Position numbers and translations under genes: made by a program
In this document: piece after piece, positions 1 through 9,132 of the stretch
Layout of the letters: each line of letters opens with the position of its first letter
Position numbering within the stretch: position 1 is the stretch's first letter
Notes under the pieces: generated by a model
The model's database searches: none
What the model saw: only the letters and a program-made list of their open reading frames with translations
Told to the model about the DNA's origin: nothing
NCBI RefSeq assembly: GCF_008705135.1
Contig: NZ_CP023694.1
Span: forward strand, 5,747,001-5,811,000
DNA from: Streptomyces coeruleorubidus
Lineage (GTDB): Bacteria; Actinomycetota; Actinomycetes; Streptomycetales; Streptomycetaceae
Length of the DNA stretch: 64,000 nucleotides
Direction: 5' to 3'

Positions 1-570
1 GTGCCGGAGCGGCTCATCGGGTACGGGCGGGCGTCCCAGTCCACGAAGAAGGAGGTCATCCTCTGTATCGACCAGTCGGGATCCATGGCGGCATCGGTCG
101 TGTACGCATCGGTCTTCGGAGCGGTGCTCGCCTCGATGCGGACGATCTCCACGCGACTCGTCGTCTTCGACACGGCGGTCGTCGACCTCACGGACCAGCT
201 CGACGACCCCGTCGACGTCCTGTTCGGGACGCAGTTGGGCGGTGGCACGGACATCAACCGGGCACTCGCCTACTGCCAGTCTCAGATCACCCGGCCCGCG
301 GAGACGGTGGTCGTGCTGATCAGCGACCTCTACGAGGGAGGCATACGGGACGAGATGCTCAAGCGGGTCGCGGCGATGAAGGCCTCGGGGGTGCAGTTCG
401 TGACGCTGCTGGCGCTCTCGGACGAGGGGGCGCCGGCATACGACCGGGAGCACGCGGCCGCGCTCGCCGCGCTGGGGGCGCCGGCGTTCGCGTGCACTCC
501 CGATCTGTTTCCCGAGGTGATGGCGGCGGCGATCGAGAAGCGGCCGTTGCCGATACCGGATGCGGCCTGA
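1..570 (+). CDS. VWA domain protein, C-terminal part (cut by left edge)
   Basis: Last 189 codons of a gene that enters from the left; the GTG at base 1 is only an in-frame codon, not a supported start. What is visible is a von Willebrand factor A domain: the metal-binding DxSxS triad is in CIDQSGSM (Asp24, Ser26, Ser28 of this fragment), the conserved Thr in GGGTDINRA (Thr83), and a buried strand plus Asp in VVVLISDLYEGG (103-114). There is no signal peptide or membrane segment in the visible part, so it is probably cytosolic. Related actinobacterial proteins often work with MoxR-type AAA ATPases (family knowledge); any such partner would lie outside the window. The VWA call is firm, the role unknown. 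Confidence 0.85.
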   Translation: MPERLIGYGRASQSTKKEVILCIDQSGSMAASVVYASVFGAVLASMRTISTRLVVFDTAVVDLTDQLDDPVDVLFGTQLGGGTDINRALAYCQSQITRPAETVVVLISDLYEGGIRDEMLKRVAAMKASGVQFVTLLALSDEGAPAYDREHAAALAALGAPAFACTPDLFPEVMAAAIEKRPLPIPDAA

Positions 571-771
571 AGGACTGCGCGTGAGGGCGGGGACGGCGAC
601 TTGTCGATGCGTCGCCGTCCGGCGTGCGGCAGCAAAGCGGACATGACGGTCCGTCGGTAGGTAAGGGCTTGCCCAACCTCCGCACCTCCGTGCGAGGATC
701 GGCGCCTGCCCGGCCGTGCGTGGTGCCGACCGGGCGGTACCGCTTCCGTCGCACGGGAGGAAGCCCCTCAC

Positions 772-1983
772 TTGACCTGGTCACCAGTCCTGCCCGGTGC
801 CGCTGCGCGCATGCTGCGCACAGCGGCCGGGTGGTGTGCGCTCCGAGTGGTGCTGCTGGTGGGCGGCGTGCTCGTCATCGGGCTGCTGTGCGGGGAACGG
901 GCGTATGCGGCGGACGGCGTGCGGGCGCTGACGGATGGCACGGCCGGGTGGGTCGCCGGCGACCAGAGGCCCTCGGCCCGACTTGACGCTCATGTCCTGG
1001 CAGGCAGGGGGCGGCCGGACGCGCACGCCCCCCAGCCCCGGCAGCGGCCCACCGCGCACTCCACGGCCGGGCGGATCGACTCGCGGGGCCCTCGCTCCGT
1101 GTCCGGAGCCGGCGGTGTTCCGCCGGCGGGGGTCGGTGCGGGAGCCGTGGGGGAGCGGGTCGTACGGGTGGCCGGTGACACCGGCGAGGCGGTGCCCGAG
1201 GGGCTGGGGGAGACGCGGGCGAAGGAGCCGTCCTTGTCGTTGCCGTTGCCCAAGCTGCCGGTGCTGTCCCAACTGCCCGCACCGTCCGATCCATCAGCGG
1301 CCCCGAAGCCTCCGAAGCCTCCGAAGCTGCCGGACCTGCCCGCACTGCCCGACCTGCCAGTGCTCCCCGACCTCCCGGACCTGCCAGACCTCCCCAACCT
1401 CCCGGGGCCGTCGGATCTCCTCCCAGCCCCGCCCGCACCCCCCACCGGCGAAGTCAGGCTCCCGGAAGCGCCCGCACTTCCCGGCCACCCCAGCTACCCC
1501 GCACTCCCGGGCCACCCCCTCCCCGCACCAGTCACCGCCGACCCACAGCCGGGCAGAACGGCGCCGTCCCCGGCCGACAGGCCCGCCTCCGTCGGACGGA
1601 CCGGTGGTGCGGAGTCCGCCGCCGTGGGGCCGGACACCGGGGCGCGCGGCGCCGAGCACCGCGCCGCCGACTGGACAGGGCACGCGAGCCACACCAGACC
1701 CGCAGACCGCACCAGACCCGCAGACCGCACCAGACCCGCACCTCACGCCGGACCGTCCGTCCACGCCGGACACGCCCAGGGCGGGCACGCACCCGCAGGT
1801 CGGCCTGGCGACACGCTCGGCAACCGGACCGCGGCCGACAACGGCCCGTCGCGCCACGGCGACCCGCACGCCGTCACGCTGAGCTGCCGCGCCCCGCTGA
1901 GGCTCCTGCCCGGTGTCACGGCCCGCTCCCGCGCGGCCGACACCCGGGACAGTCGCCGGGACATCCCCGTCTTCCCCGGCTAG
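772..1983 (+). CDS. Proline-rich secreted hypothetical protein
   Basis: 403 residues. The TTG start is chosen because GGGAGGAAG lies about 8 bases upstream; an alternative ATG at 811 lacks such a site. The N-terminus (about 14-47) is a signal peptide: Arg, a Val/Leu/Gly core, then AYAADG as a likely cleavage region. The mature part is low complexity. Around residues 155-225 runs a Pro-Leu rich stretch built from short LPDLP/LPALP/LPNLP units, and around 300-320 there are short TRPADR repeats. No catalytic motif or C-terminal anchor is visible. The high Pro/Ala/Arg content makes the domain content hard to judge. It is probably a cell-surface or secreted protein of unknown function. The next gene starts 574 bases away, so it is likely monocistronic. 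Confidence 0.6.
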   Translation: MTWSPVLPGAAARMLRTAAGWCALRVVLLVGGVLVIGLLCGERAYAADGVRALTDGTAGWVAGDQRPSARLDAHVLAGRGRPDAHAPQPRQRPTAHSTAGRIDSRGPRSVSGAGGVPPAGVGAGAVGERVVRVAGDTGEAVPEGLGETRAKEPSLSLPLPKLPVLSQLPAPSDPSAAPKPPKPPKLPDLPALPDLPVLPDLPDLPDLPNLPGPSDLLPAPPAPPTGEVRLPEAPALPGHPSYPALPGHPLPAPVTADPQPGRTAPSPADRPASVGRTGGAESAAVGPDTGARGAEHRAADWTGHASHTRPADRTRPADRTRPAPHAGPSVHAGHAQGGHAPAGRPGDTLGNRTAADNGPSRHGDPHAVTLSCRAPLRLLPGVTARSRAADTRDSRRDIPVFPG

Positions 1984-2193
1984 CACGGGGAGACCGCCGC
2001 TCTCCGGTGCCGCTCCTTGGACAGTCCTCGGCGTCGCCCCGGGGCGCGAGCGCCAGCGCCCGCGCACCCAACGCCTGACTCACCGACGAGCACACCCCGC
2101 GCCCTCACCTCCCCCCACCGACTTCACGAGGCATCGCCTCAAGACGGTCGAAAACCATCGGTCGTCCGAGGCCGAGACCTCGTGAATGGGGTC

Positions 2194-2223
2194 GGTTGGT
2201 CCCCATCGGGGTGGGGACCAACC
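2194..2223. terminator. Perfect 11-bp inverted repeat
   Basis: Arms ggttggtcccc (2194-2204) and ggggaccaacc (2213-2223) match perfectly across an 8-base loop. It lies about 210 bases after the secreted-protein gene and before sucC; there is no T-tract, which is usual in Streptomyces. It is a terminator or leader structure. Confidence 0.55.
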
Positions 2224-2286
2224 ACCCCGCGCCCCGGAGAGCCGGGCCCTGAACAGGGGCTTTGTGGTCCTCCGGGGGCGTCAGTC

Positions 2287-2322
2287 GGGCCTCACCGGGT
2301 CAACCCCAGCCCGGTGAGGCCC
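2287..2322. terminator. Perfect 13-bp hairpin, likely terminator
   Basis: Arms gggcctcaccggg (2287-2299) and cccggtgaggccc (2310-2322) are exact complements across a 10-base loop. It is the strongest of two hairpins in the sucC upstream region and probably insulates sucCD from upstream transcription. Confidence 0.65.
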
Positions 2323-2557
2323 CTCACCCCAGGCACGCCGTGCCAGAGAGCGCGGCATCATGTGACAGGTATCACCGCTCAGGTGTGACCCTCGATTTAG
2401 AGGCCCCCCGCAAGCAGCGATAACCTGCGAGACGGACATGCCGCGCGCTCGGACACCGTGTGCGCCTCCCTTGTGACAGACGGCGGACGTCACGTTGCCC
2501 TCGCGGCACGCCCACGCAGACAACGAACCGCGAGATCACTGATAGGGACGGAAGCGC

Positions 2558-3736
2558 GTGGACCTGTTCGAGTACCAGGCGAGGGACCTCTTCGCCAAGC
2601 ACGATGTACCGGTGCTGGCCGGTGAAGTCATCGACACGCCTGAGGCGGCCCGCGCAGCCACCGAGCGCCTCGGTGGCAAGTCCGTCGTCAAGGCCCAGGT
2701 GAAGGTCGGCGGCCGTGGCAAGGCCGGCGGCGTGAAGCTCGCCGCCACCCCCGACGAGGCCGTGGAGCACGCCACCAACATCCTCGGCATGGACATCAAG
2801 GGCCACACGGTCCACAAGGTGATGATCGCCGAGACGGCCCCGGAGATCGTGGAGGAGTACTACGTCTCCTTCCTCCTGGACCGTGCCAACCGCACCTTCC
2901 TCTCCATCGCGTCCGTCGAGGGCGGCATGGAGATCGAGGAGGTGGCGGCCACCCGCCCCGACGCCGTCGCCAAGACGCCGATCGACGCCAACGAGGGTGT
3001 CACCGAGGCCAAGGCCCGCGAGATCGTCGCGGCCGCGAAGTTCCCGGCCGAGGTCGCCGACAAGGTCGTGAACGTCCTCGTCAAGCTGTGGGACACCTTC
3101 ATCAAGGAGGACGCCCTCCTGGTCGAGGTCAACCCGCTGGCGAAGGTCGCCTCCGGTGAGGTCATCGCCCTGGACGGCAAGGTCTCCCTGGACGAGAACG
3201 CCGAGTTCCGTCAGCCGGAGCACGAGGCCCTCCAGGACAAGGAGGCGGCCAACCCGCTCGAGGCCGCCGCCAAGGAGAAGAACCTCAACTACGTCAAGCT
3301 CGACGGCGAGGTCGGCATCATCGGCAACGGCGCGGGTCTCGTCATGAGCACCCTGGACGTCGTCGCGTACGCCGGTGAGGCGCACGGTGGTGTCAAGCCC
3401 GCCAACTTCCTCGACATCGGCGGTGGCGCCTCCGCCGCCGTCATGGCGAACGGCCTGGAGATCATCCTCGGCGACCCGGACGTCAAGTCCGTGTTCGTCA
3501 ACGTCTTCGGCGGCATCACCGCCTGCGACGAGGTCGCCAACGGCATCGTGCAGGCGCTTCAGCTGCTCAAGGACAAGGGCGAGGAAGTCACCAAGCCCCT
3601 CGTCGTCCGTCTCGACGGCAACAACGCCGAGCTGGGGCGCAAGATCCTCTCCGACGCCAACCACCCGCTGGTCCAGCGCGTGGACACCATGGACGGCGCG
3701 GCCGACAAGGCCGCCGAGCTCGCGGCTGCGAAGTAA
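2558..3736 (+). CDS. sucC: Succinyl-CoA ligase (ADP-forming), beta subunit
   Basis: 392 residues, full length for the family. SucC carries the nucleotide-grasp and part of the succinate site of the TCA enzyme that converts succinyl-CoA to succinate with substrate-level phosphorylation. Visible: N-terminal MDLFEYQARDLF, the ATP-grasp glycine-rich segment VKVGGRGKAGG (about 48-58), the metal-binding VEVNPLA (about 189-195), and the C-terminal CoA-ligase fold with DIGGGA and FVNVFGGI (about 287-320). The start is GTG with agggacgga just upstream. sucD follows after 21 bases, forming a two-gene operon. Acts in the cytosol as an alpha-beta complex. Confidence 0.97.
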   Translation: MDLFEYQARDLFAKHDVPVLAGEVIDTPEAARAATERLGGKSVVKAQVKVGGRGKAGGVKLAATPDEAVEHATNILGMDIKGHTVHKVMIAETAPEIVEEYYVSFLLDRANRTFLSIASVEGGMEIEEVAATRPDAVAKTPIDANEGVTEAKAREIVAAAKFPAEVADKVVNVLVKLWDTFIKEDALLVEVNPLAKVASGEVIALDGKVSLDENAEFRQPEHEALQDKEAANPLEAAAKEKNLNYVKLDGEVGIIGNGAGLVMSTLDVVAYAGEAHGGVKPANFLDIGGGASAAVMANGLEIILGDPDVKSVFVNVFGGITACDEVANGIVQALQLLKDKGEEVTKPLVVRLDGNNAELGRKILSDANHPLVQRVDTMDGAADKAAELAAAK

Positions 3737-3757
3737 GGGACGAGGGACTAAACAGCC

Positions 3758-4642
3758 ATGGCTATCTTCCTCAACAAGGACTCCAAGGTCATCGTCCAGG
3801 GCATGACCGGTGCCACGGGCATGAAGCACACCAAGCTCATGCTGGCCGACGGCACGAACATCGTCGGTGGCGTGAACCCGCGCAAGGCGGGCACCTCGGT
3901 CGACATCGACGGAAACGACATCCCGGTCTTCGGCACGGTCGCCGAGGCGATCGAGAAGACGGGCGCGAACGTATCCGTCCTCTTCGTCCCGCCGGCCTTC
4001 GCCAAGGCCGCCGTCGTCGAGGCCATCGACGCCGAGATCCCGCTCGCGGTCGTCATCACCGAGGGCATCGCGGTCCACGACTCGGCCGCGTTCTACGCCT
4101 ACGCCGTGTCCAAGGGCAACAAGACCCGCATCATCGGCCCGAACTGCCCCGGCCTCATCACGCCGGGCCAGTCGAACGCCGGCATCATCCCGGGCGACAT
4201 CACCAAGCCGGGCCGCATCGGCCTGGTCTCGAAGTCCGGCACGCTGACGTACCAGATGATGTACGAGCTGCGGGACATCGGCTTCTCCTCCGCCGTCGGC
4301 ATCGGTGGCGACCCGGTCATCGGGACGACCCACATCGACGCCCTCGCCGCCTTCGAGGCCGACCCCGACACCGACCTGATCGTCATGATCGGTGAGATCG
4401 GCGGCGACGCCGAGGAGCGGGCCGCGGCCTTCATCAAGGAGAACGTGAAGAAGCCGGTCGTCGGCTACGTCGCGGGCTTCACCGCGCCCGAGGGCAAGAC
4501 CATGGGCCACGCCGGCGCCATCGTCTCCGGCTCCTCCGGCACGGCCGCCGCGAAGAAGGAGGCCCTCGAGGCCGCCGGCGTCAAGGTCGGCAAGACGCCG
4601 ACCGAGACGGCGAAGCTGGCGCGCGCGATCCTCGCCGGCTGA
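3758..4642 (+). CDS. sucD: Succinyl-CoA ligase, alpha subunit
   Basis: 294 residues, normal length. SucD binds CoA through an N-terminal Rossmann-like domain (IVQGMTGATGMKHTKLM, about 11-27) and carries the histidine that is phosphorylated during catalysis; that histidine is in MGHAGAIVSG near residue 250. The PNCPGLITP segment (about 128-136) is also conserved. It starts 21 bases after sucC and partners it in the TCA cycle. A hairpin about 60 bases after the stop probably ends the sucCD transcript and separates it from the convergent regulator gene. Confidence 0.97.
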   Translation: MAIFLNKDSKVIVQGMTGATGMKHTKLMLADGTNIVGGVNPRKAGTSVDIDGNDIPVFGTVAEAIEKTGANVSVLFVPPAFAKAAVVEAIDAEIPLAVVITEGIAVHDSAAFYAYAVSKGNKTRIIGPNCPGLITPGQSNAGIIPGDITKPGRIGLVSKSGTLTYQMMYELRDIGFSSAVGIGGDPVIGTTHIDALAAFEADPDTDLIVMIGEIGGDAEERAAAFIKENVKKPVVGYVAGFTAPEGKTMGHAGAIVSGSSGTAAAKKEALEAAGVKVGKTPTETAKLARAILAG

Positions 4643-4701
4643 GCAGCCGCGCGAGCTGAGCAGGGCTTCAGCGCCCTACGGCTCAGTCGTACAGCTCACA
4701 G

Positions 4702-4735
4702 GTGGGCCCGCTCCCCGCACGGGGGGCGGGCCCAC
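4702..4735. terminator. Bidirectional terminator between sucD and the converging regulator
   Basis: Arms gtgggcccg (4702-4710) and cgggcccac (4727-4735) pair perfectly, extended by an inner cccc/gggg pairing. It lies between two convergent genes. Confidence 0.75.
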
Positions 4736-4784
4736 TGCCGTTTCGCCGCAGCGGAAGCGGAAGCAAGCGCCCGAGCAGGCGTCG

Positions 4785-6173
4785 TCAGCGTGGCTGCGGC
4801 ACCAGCCGGACCGGCCCCCGCAGCTCCTCCTCGCGCAGCTTCGACCGCAGCTCCCGCTCCGACTCCGACAGCGGCCCGGGCGCGATCGCGGGCGGCACGC
4901 CCTGGACGGTCTCGCCCGGCGGCACCGGTGGCTCGTAGTGCGTGGGGGCCGTGCGGGCGGTGAGGGCCGTGGCTCCGATCAGGGCGATCGTGAAGGCGAT
5001 GGCGGCCCGGGTCCAGAAGCGGGCCCGGCGTTCCCCGGCGCGGCGCACGACGAGCGGTTTGGCGGCCCGCAGCCGCTCGATGGAGGCCAGTTCGACCAGC
5101 CGCCAGTGGAGCACCTCCGGGTCCGCCAGCTCGGGCAGCCGCTCGGCGACCGCCTCCCGCGCGTGCGCGAGCCGGTTCGCGGCCGCCCGGCTGCTCGCCT
5201 CCGTCTCCGCGGCCGTCTCCGGCAGGCCGAGCCCGACACCGTCGTACAGCAGCAGCGTGCGGCGGTACGAGGGCGGCAGCTTCAGCAGGGTGTCCAGCAG
5301 CGCGCGGTCGAACGCGTCGGAGGGCGGCGGCTCGGGGTGCCGGTGGCGGAGGCGGAACCGGTGCCACGGGGAGAGGGCACAGTCGTACGCCACCGCCCGC
5401 ACCCAGCCCGCCGGGTCGCGGTCGCGGGCCACCTCCGGCCAGCGCTGCCAGGCGATGTGAAAGGCCCGCTCGACCGCCTCCCGCGCCAGTTCGCGGCGGC
5501 CGGTCAGCAGATAGGTCTGCCGGACGAGCGCGGGCGCGCAGAACGTGTAGAGCGCGTCGAAGGCCTGATCGGGGGTCAGGGCGGCGGCCGCGTCATCCGG
5601 CCGCCGCGGGGCCGCCGCACGGGCCGGGACGGGACGCCGGCCGGTGTCGGCGGTGCGGCCGCGGTCGGCGGCGGTGGTGTGGCGATGGTCGGCCACGGCG
5701 GTGTGGCCGTGGTGAGTGCCGGCGGCGTGGTTCCGGTCGGCGACGCGGCTGTGTTCGGAGGCCGAGGCGCCGCTGCGGTCGGCGACGCGGCCGTGTTCGG
5801 AGGCCGAGGCGCGGCTGCGGTGGCCGACGGCGGTGTGGTCCTGGTCCGTGACAGCGGTGCGGCCGCCCCGCCTCCTGCCGGAGGCGCGGCTTCGGTCCCC
5901 GGCCGAGGTGCGGCTCCGATCGCTCGCGGCGGCGGTCTCGCGCTCCGTATGAGGCGGTGTCACCTCCGCCTCCGCACCCAGTGAGTTCAGCAGCTTCGCG
6001 TACTTCTCCGCTTTCCGGCCGCGCGGCGTCGAGCGGCCGGTCTCCCACCCGCGCACCGTCTCGCTGGTGACGCCCACCCGGGAGGCCAGCTGAGCCCGCG
6101 TCAGCGAGGCGGCCTCGCGCAGGCGTCGGCGTTCCTTGGGCGGGGGGAGCGGGATGGCAGGGCTCTGTGTCAC
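4785..6173 (-). CDS. XRE-type HTH / sigma-factor-like / transmembrane fusion protein
   Basis: 462 residues from a GTG start at 6173, chosen because GGAGGGG lies 7 bases upstream; the open frame continues far upstream but only as a shadow. Residues about 16-66 form an XRE-like helix-turn-helix (LTRAQLASRVGVTSETVRGW). Residues about 75-195 are a low-complexity spacer rich in Arg/His/Ala/Ser with tandem repeats. Residues 205-265 resemble sigma-70 region 2 and about 299-349 resemble region 4 of an ECF-type factor (LPPSYRRTLLLYDGVGL). A single membrane helix follows at about 386-406, with a short Pro/Glu-rich tail. It may be a membrane-tethered transcription regulator with two DNA-binding modules. 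Function is inferred from domain order only. Divergent from the DUF6350 gene. Confidence 0.75.
   Translation of the reverse strand: MTQSPAIPLPPPKERRRLREAASLTRAQLASRVGVTSETVRGWETGRSTPRGRKAEKYAKLLNSLGAEAEVTPPHTERETAAASDRSRTSAGDRSRASGRRRGGRTAVTDQDHTAVGHRSRASASEHGRVADRSGASASEHSRVADRNHAAGTHHGHTAVADHRHTTAADRGRTADTGRRPVPARAAAPRRPDDAAAALTPDQAFDALYTFCAPALVRQTYLLTGRRELAREAVERAFHIAWQRWPEVARDRDPAGWVRAVAYDCALSPWHRFRLRHRHPEPPPSDAFDRALLDTLLKLPPSYRRTLLLYDGVGLGLPETAAETEASSRAAANRLAHAREAVAERLPELADPEVLHWRLVELASIERLRAAKPLVVRRAGERRARFWTRAAIAFTIALIGATALTARTAPTHYEPPVPPGETVQGVPPAIAPGPLSESERELRSKLREEELRGPVRLVPQPR
5741..5824. repeat. 42-bp tandem repeat, two copies, inside a coding region
   Basis: Units 5741-5782 and 5783-5824 differ at only a few bases. 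They encode two copies of a 14-residue unit (SASEHGRVADRSGA type) in the linker of the HTH/sigma-like protein; weaker copies flank them. The length is a multiple of three, so repeat changes keep the frame. Confidence 0.8.
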
Positions 6174-6269
6174 AGGGCGCCCCTCCGTACGGAAAAGTAC
6201 ATAAACGTATATTGAGCGACACAACGATGCTTCGCCTGTTACGACGGTAAAGCGCGTGTCGTTGGGAGC

Positions 6270-8018
6270 ATGGCGGGCGTGATCGAGATGACCGCTCGCC
6301 GACGTCAGCCGTCGCCCCTGCTCATCCGGATGCGCGACCGCTCGCCCGGACTGGCCGGCGCCCTCGTGGGCGGCGCGGTCGCGGCAGGACTTGGACTCGC
6401 GTCGTTCGCCGTGCTGGTGATGATGCTGTGGATCACCTCGCCGTATCCCGACAGCGGGCCCGGCGGCGCGCTGCACGTGGCGGCGGCGCTGTGGCTGCTG
6501 GCCCACGGAGCCGAACTGGTCCGCGCCGACACGCTCTCCGGCGTCCCGGCTCCCGTGGGCGTTCCGCCGCTGCTGCTGCTCGTGCTGCCGGTGTGGCTGC
6601 TGTACCGGGCGGCGCGGGACGCCACGGACGGTGGGACGGTGGACGGGGGCGACGGCCTCGACGACGGAGTCGAGGAGGTCGTGGACATCGCGGTGGTCGC
6701 CGGGCCGCCGCTGATCTCCGCCCGCACCGCGTGGACGGGTGTCGTCCTCGGCTACCTCGCCGTCGCCGCGCCCGCCGCCCTGTACGCCGCGAGCGGTGCG
6801 CTGCGGCCGTCGTGGGTGTGGGCCGGGGTGTGCGTGCCGCTGGTCGCCGTCATGGCGGCGGGGGCGGGCGTGTGGTCGGCCTACGGCCGTCCGGGCGGGG
6901 CGCTTCGGCGGCTGCTGGGCGGGCTGCCGGTGGGCGTACGGCCGTCGGCCCTCGGGTCGGAGGGGCGCCCGGGTGTCGCCGCCCGGGCCGCGGCGGCCGG
7001 TGCGGCGGTGCTCCTCGGGGGCGGTGCGCTGCTGGTGGTGGGGTCGCTGCTGGGACACGGCTCGGCGGCCCAGGCGGGGTTGCTGCGGCTGACGGAGGGG
7101 TGGTCGGGACGCTTCGCGGTGCTGCTGCTGTGTGCGGCCCTGCTGCCGAACGCGGCGGTGTGGGGTGCCGCCTACGCCCTCGGCCCCGGTTTCGTCCTCG
7201 GCGCCGGCCATGTCGTCAGCCCGATGTCCTCGGCACCGGCTCCGTTCCTGCCGCCGTTTCCGCTGCTGGCGGCGGTGCCCGAGGCGGGGGAGGGGCGGCT
7301 GGTGCACTGGGCGGCGGCCGGTGCCGTGCCGGTGGCCGCCGGGGTGGTCGTCGGCTGGGTCGTGGCGCAGGGGGCGGCCTCCGGAGAGCATGGCGGGACC
7401 CGGCCGGGCGGCGGCGGGTGCGGTGCCGTCTGGCCGCCGGGGCGCACCGCCCGTGCCGCAGCCTTCGCGGCCGTGCTGTGCGCGGCCGCACTCGCGGGAC
7501 TCGCCGCGCTGGCGGGCGGGCCGCTCGGGGTCACCGTCCTGGCCCGGTTCGGTCCGGTGTGGTGGCAGGTGGGTGCGGCGGCACTGGCGTGGCTGGTGCT
7601 GGTGGCCGTCCCGACGGCGGTGACCGTACGGGCCTGGCGATGCCGTGCGCCCGAGGCGGACGGCCCGAGGATCGGCAGGCAGCGGGAGGAACCGGCCGAG
7701 CGCGCTCGGAAGGGCGGGCGACTGCGGAAGGGCCGGCGCCCCGGCCGGGGTTGGTTCACACGCACCGGAGCCGCCGGGATCGCCGGAGCCGCCGGGGGCG
7801 ACGCCTCCCCGCACGACGGGCACGCGAAGCCGAACACCTCACCCGCCACAGCGGACGCCCCCCACACCCCGTTCGACCACGACGCCCTGTACGGCCTCCG
7901 GGACCAGCGGGACGACACCGCATTCGATCCGTACGACTTCCTGCCGGCCGACCCGGCCCCCGAGCCCTACGACGCCCTGCCTCCGCCTGACTCCGCGCCC
8001 GAGCCGGACACCCCGTGA
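6270..8018 (+). CDS. DUF6350-type polytopic membrane protein
   Basis: 582 residues. Residues about 25-440 contain roughly ten hydrophobic segments, for example AGLGLASFAVLVMML and VLLLCAALLPNAAVWGAAYAL, with the family-typical GPGFVLGAGHVVSP (about 308-321) and PLLAAVPE. The last 140 residues are charged and Pro/Asp-rich, probably cytoplasmic. I recognise the overall sequence as the actinobacterial DUF6350 family found beside purN/purH; no activity is known to me. It starts at ATG 6270, 96 bases from the divergent regulator gene; an ATG at 6288 is an alternative. It converges with the next gene, 16 bases away. Confidence 0.8.
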   Translation: MAGVIEMTARRRQPSPLLIRMRDRSPGLAGALVGGAVAAGLGLASFAVLVMMLWITSPYPDSGPGGALHVAAALWLLAHGAELVRADTLSGVPAPVGVPPLLLLVLPVWLLYRAARDATDGGTVDGGDGLDDGVEEVVDIAVVAGPPLISARTAWTGVVLGYLAVAAPAALYAASGALRPSWVWAGVCVPLVAVMAAGAGVWSAYGRPGGALRRLLGGLPVGVRPSALGSEGRPGVAARAAAAGAAVLLGGGALLVVGSLLGHGSAAQAGLLRLTEGWSGRFAVLLLCAALLPNAAVWGAAYALGPGFVLGAGHVVSPMSSAPAPFLPPFPLLAAVPEAGEGRLVHWAAAGAVPVAAGVVVGWVVAQGAASGEHGGTRPGGGGCGAVWPPGRTARAAAFAAVLCAAALAGLAALAGGPLGVTVLARFGPVWWQVGAAALAWLVLVAVPTAVTVRAWRCRAPEADGPRIGRQREEPAERARKGGRLRKGRRPGRGWFTRTGAAGIAGAAGGDASPHDGHAKPNTSPATADAPHTPFDHDALYGLRDQRDDTAFDPYDFLPADPAPEPYDALPPPDSAPEPDTP

Positions 8019-8034
8019 GGCGGCGGGCCGCCCG

Positions 8035-8811
8035 TCAGTCGTTCGCCCCCAGCAACCCCCGCAGCTCCTTCGGCAGGAGCTCCGTGCAGGACTGCCGGGC
8101 CTCGTTCGTGAGGGCGTCGTTCGTGCAGGTGTAGTAGTCGCGGTAGACCAGCTGGGCCGTGAAGGACGCGGCGACCAGGGCGATGGCCAGGGACGCCGTG
8201 ACCAGGCCGCTCACCGCTGCCGTCGTCTGGGGGCGGCCCGTCTGCTCGGGGGCCGGGCTGTCCGGGTCGGCCCTGCGGGGCTTGGCGCGCAGGGCGCTGA
8301 TGCCCCAGTAGAGGGAGAGCGCGCCCAGCAGCAGTGCCACGTAGGGCCAGCTGAAGAGGGCGAAGAAGAAGGCCCACATGCCCGAGAGCAGGGCGTAGCG
8401 CGCATGGCGCTGGACGGGGTCCGTCGGGTCCCAGCGCGGGTTCTGGCCGCCCTTGGGGTCGCCCGGTCCCTCGGGGCCACCGCGGGGGCGGTCACCGAAG
8501 CCGCCGGACGAGCGGCCGGGCTGCCGGTCGCTCCACTTCCTGGCCCACGGCCCGCGGTCCCCCTCCCCGCCGTCCTTTGAGTCGTCGCCCGACGGGCGCC
8601 GCGGCTGCCAGGGCCGGTCCGGGGTGCCCTCGGGCGGCGGGGCGAACGGGTTGTCCTCCTGGGACCCGCGCCCCCGCTCGTCGCCGCGGTCGCCGTCCGA
8701 AGGCGCGTCGGGTGGTGAGCTGGGGCGCTCCCGCAGCAGCACGCTGCCGCGCTCCCCTCCCTGCGCCGAGAGCTGGGGGAACGTGAGGAGTCGCATGCTG
8801 CGGTCCGGCAT
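8035..8811 (-). CDS. Hypothetical membrane protein with disordered N-terminus
   Basis: 258 residues. The first ~130 residues are hydrophilic and rich in Asp, Pro, Gly and Arg. Three hydrophobic helices follow: GMWAFFFALFSWPYVALL and LLLGALSLYWGISAL, then VTASLAIALVAASFTAQLVY. The short C-terminus has two Cys and ends in LLGAND. Start ATG 8811 is chosen because gggaag lies about 11 bases upstream; ATG 8796 (MRLLTF) lacks a site. It is transcribed divergently from purN. The family is conserved next to purN in Streptomyces as far as I recall; no function is known. Confidence 0.7.
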   Translation of the reverse strand: MPDRSMRLLTFPQLSAQGGERGSVLLRERPSSPPDAPSDGDRGDERGRGSQEDNPFAPPPEGTPDRPWQPRRPSGDDSKDGGEGDRGPWARKWSDRQPGRSSGGFGDRPRGGPEGPGDPKGGQNPRWDPTDPVQRHARYALLSGMWAFFFALFSWPYVALLLGALSLYWGISALRAKPRRADPDSPAPEQTGRPQTTAAVSGLVTASLAIALVAASFTAQLVYRDYYTCTNDALTNEARQSCTELLPKELRGLLGAND

Positions 8812-9132
8812 CAAGTGAGCGTCTTCCCGTTGATGAGTAGGAATGAATCGAAGAGTAGGGACGAGTGGACAGAACTGAACGGTGTCGGACCCGGGCCCGC
8901 CACCTCTTGAACGCATCACGTCCGGACGGCGTTCCCGAACCGGCTCCGCCCAGACGCTACCTTCCGGCCGTCCCCCCGTCCCGTGGGGGCCGCCGGGTGT
9001 GCCGGTATCGTTGCTGACGGTCGGACGGTTCGTAGGCTTCCCCGTATCCGGGGGCGTGAAGCATTCGTATGAATGCACAAAATGCCGAGGCCGGCCGCCT
9101 GGACAGACGCTCCCCCGAGAAAGGCCCCCACC
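8812..9132. other. Divergent control region of purN
   Basis: 321 bases between divergent starts. I looked for a ZTP riboswitch and did not find its GTGACTGGCG / GGGGAGCG signatures here. A possible promoter for purN is ttgctg (9013-9018) with taggct 16 bases downstream; this is weak. Confidence 0.4.

Larger units (their letters stand above)
1984..2557. other. Intergenic region upstream of sucC
   Basis: 574 bases without a convincing gene. It holds two strong hairpins (listed separately) that probably end transcription from the secreted-protein gene, then about 230 bases that should contain the sucC promoter. I could not identify a clear -35/-10 pair; ttgtgac near 2471 and gataac near 2419 are only weak candidates. 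Confidence 0.5.

Noticed and set aside
2372..4510. 712-residue open frame opposite sucC/sucD
   Set aside because: Antisense shadow of two certain genes; composition is Asp/Val/Leu/Gly-rich as expected from complementing high-GC codons.
6174..7823. Upstream extension of the HTH/sigma-like frame
   Set aside because: It overlaps the DUF6350 gene in antisense, and the GTG at 6173 has a good ribosome site in front of a proper HTH.
8812..9132. Possible riboswitch before purN
   Set aside because: The ZTP motif elements seen before glyA are absent here.
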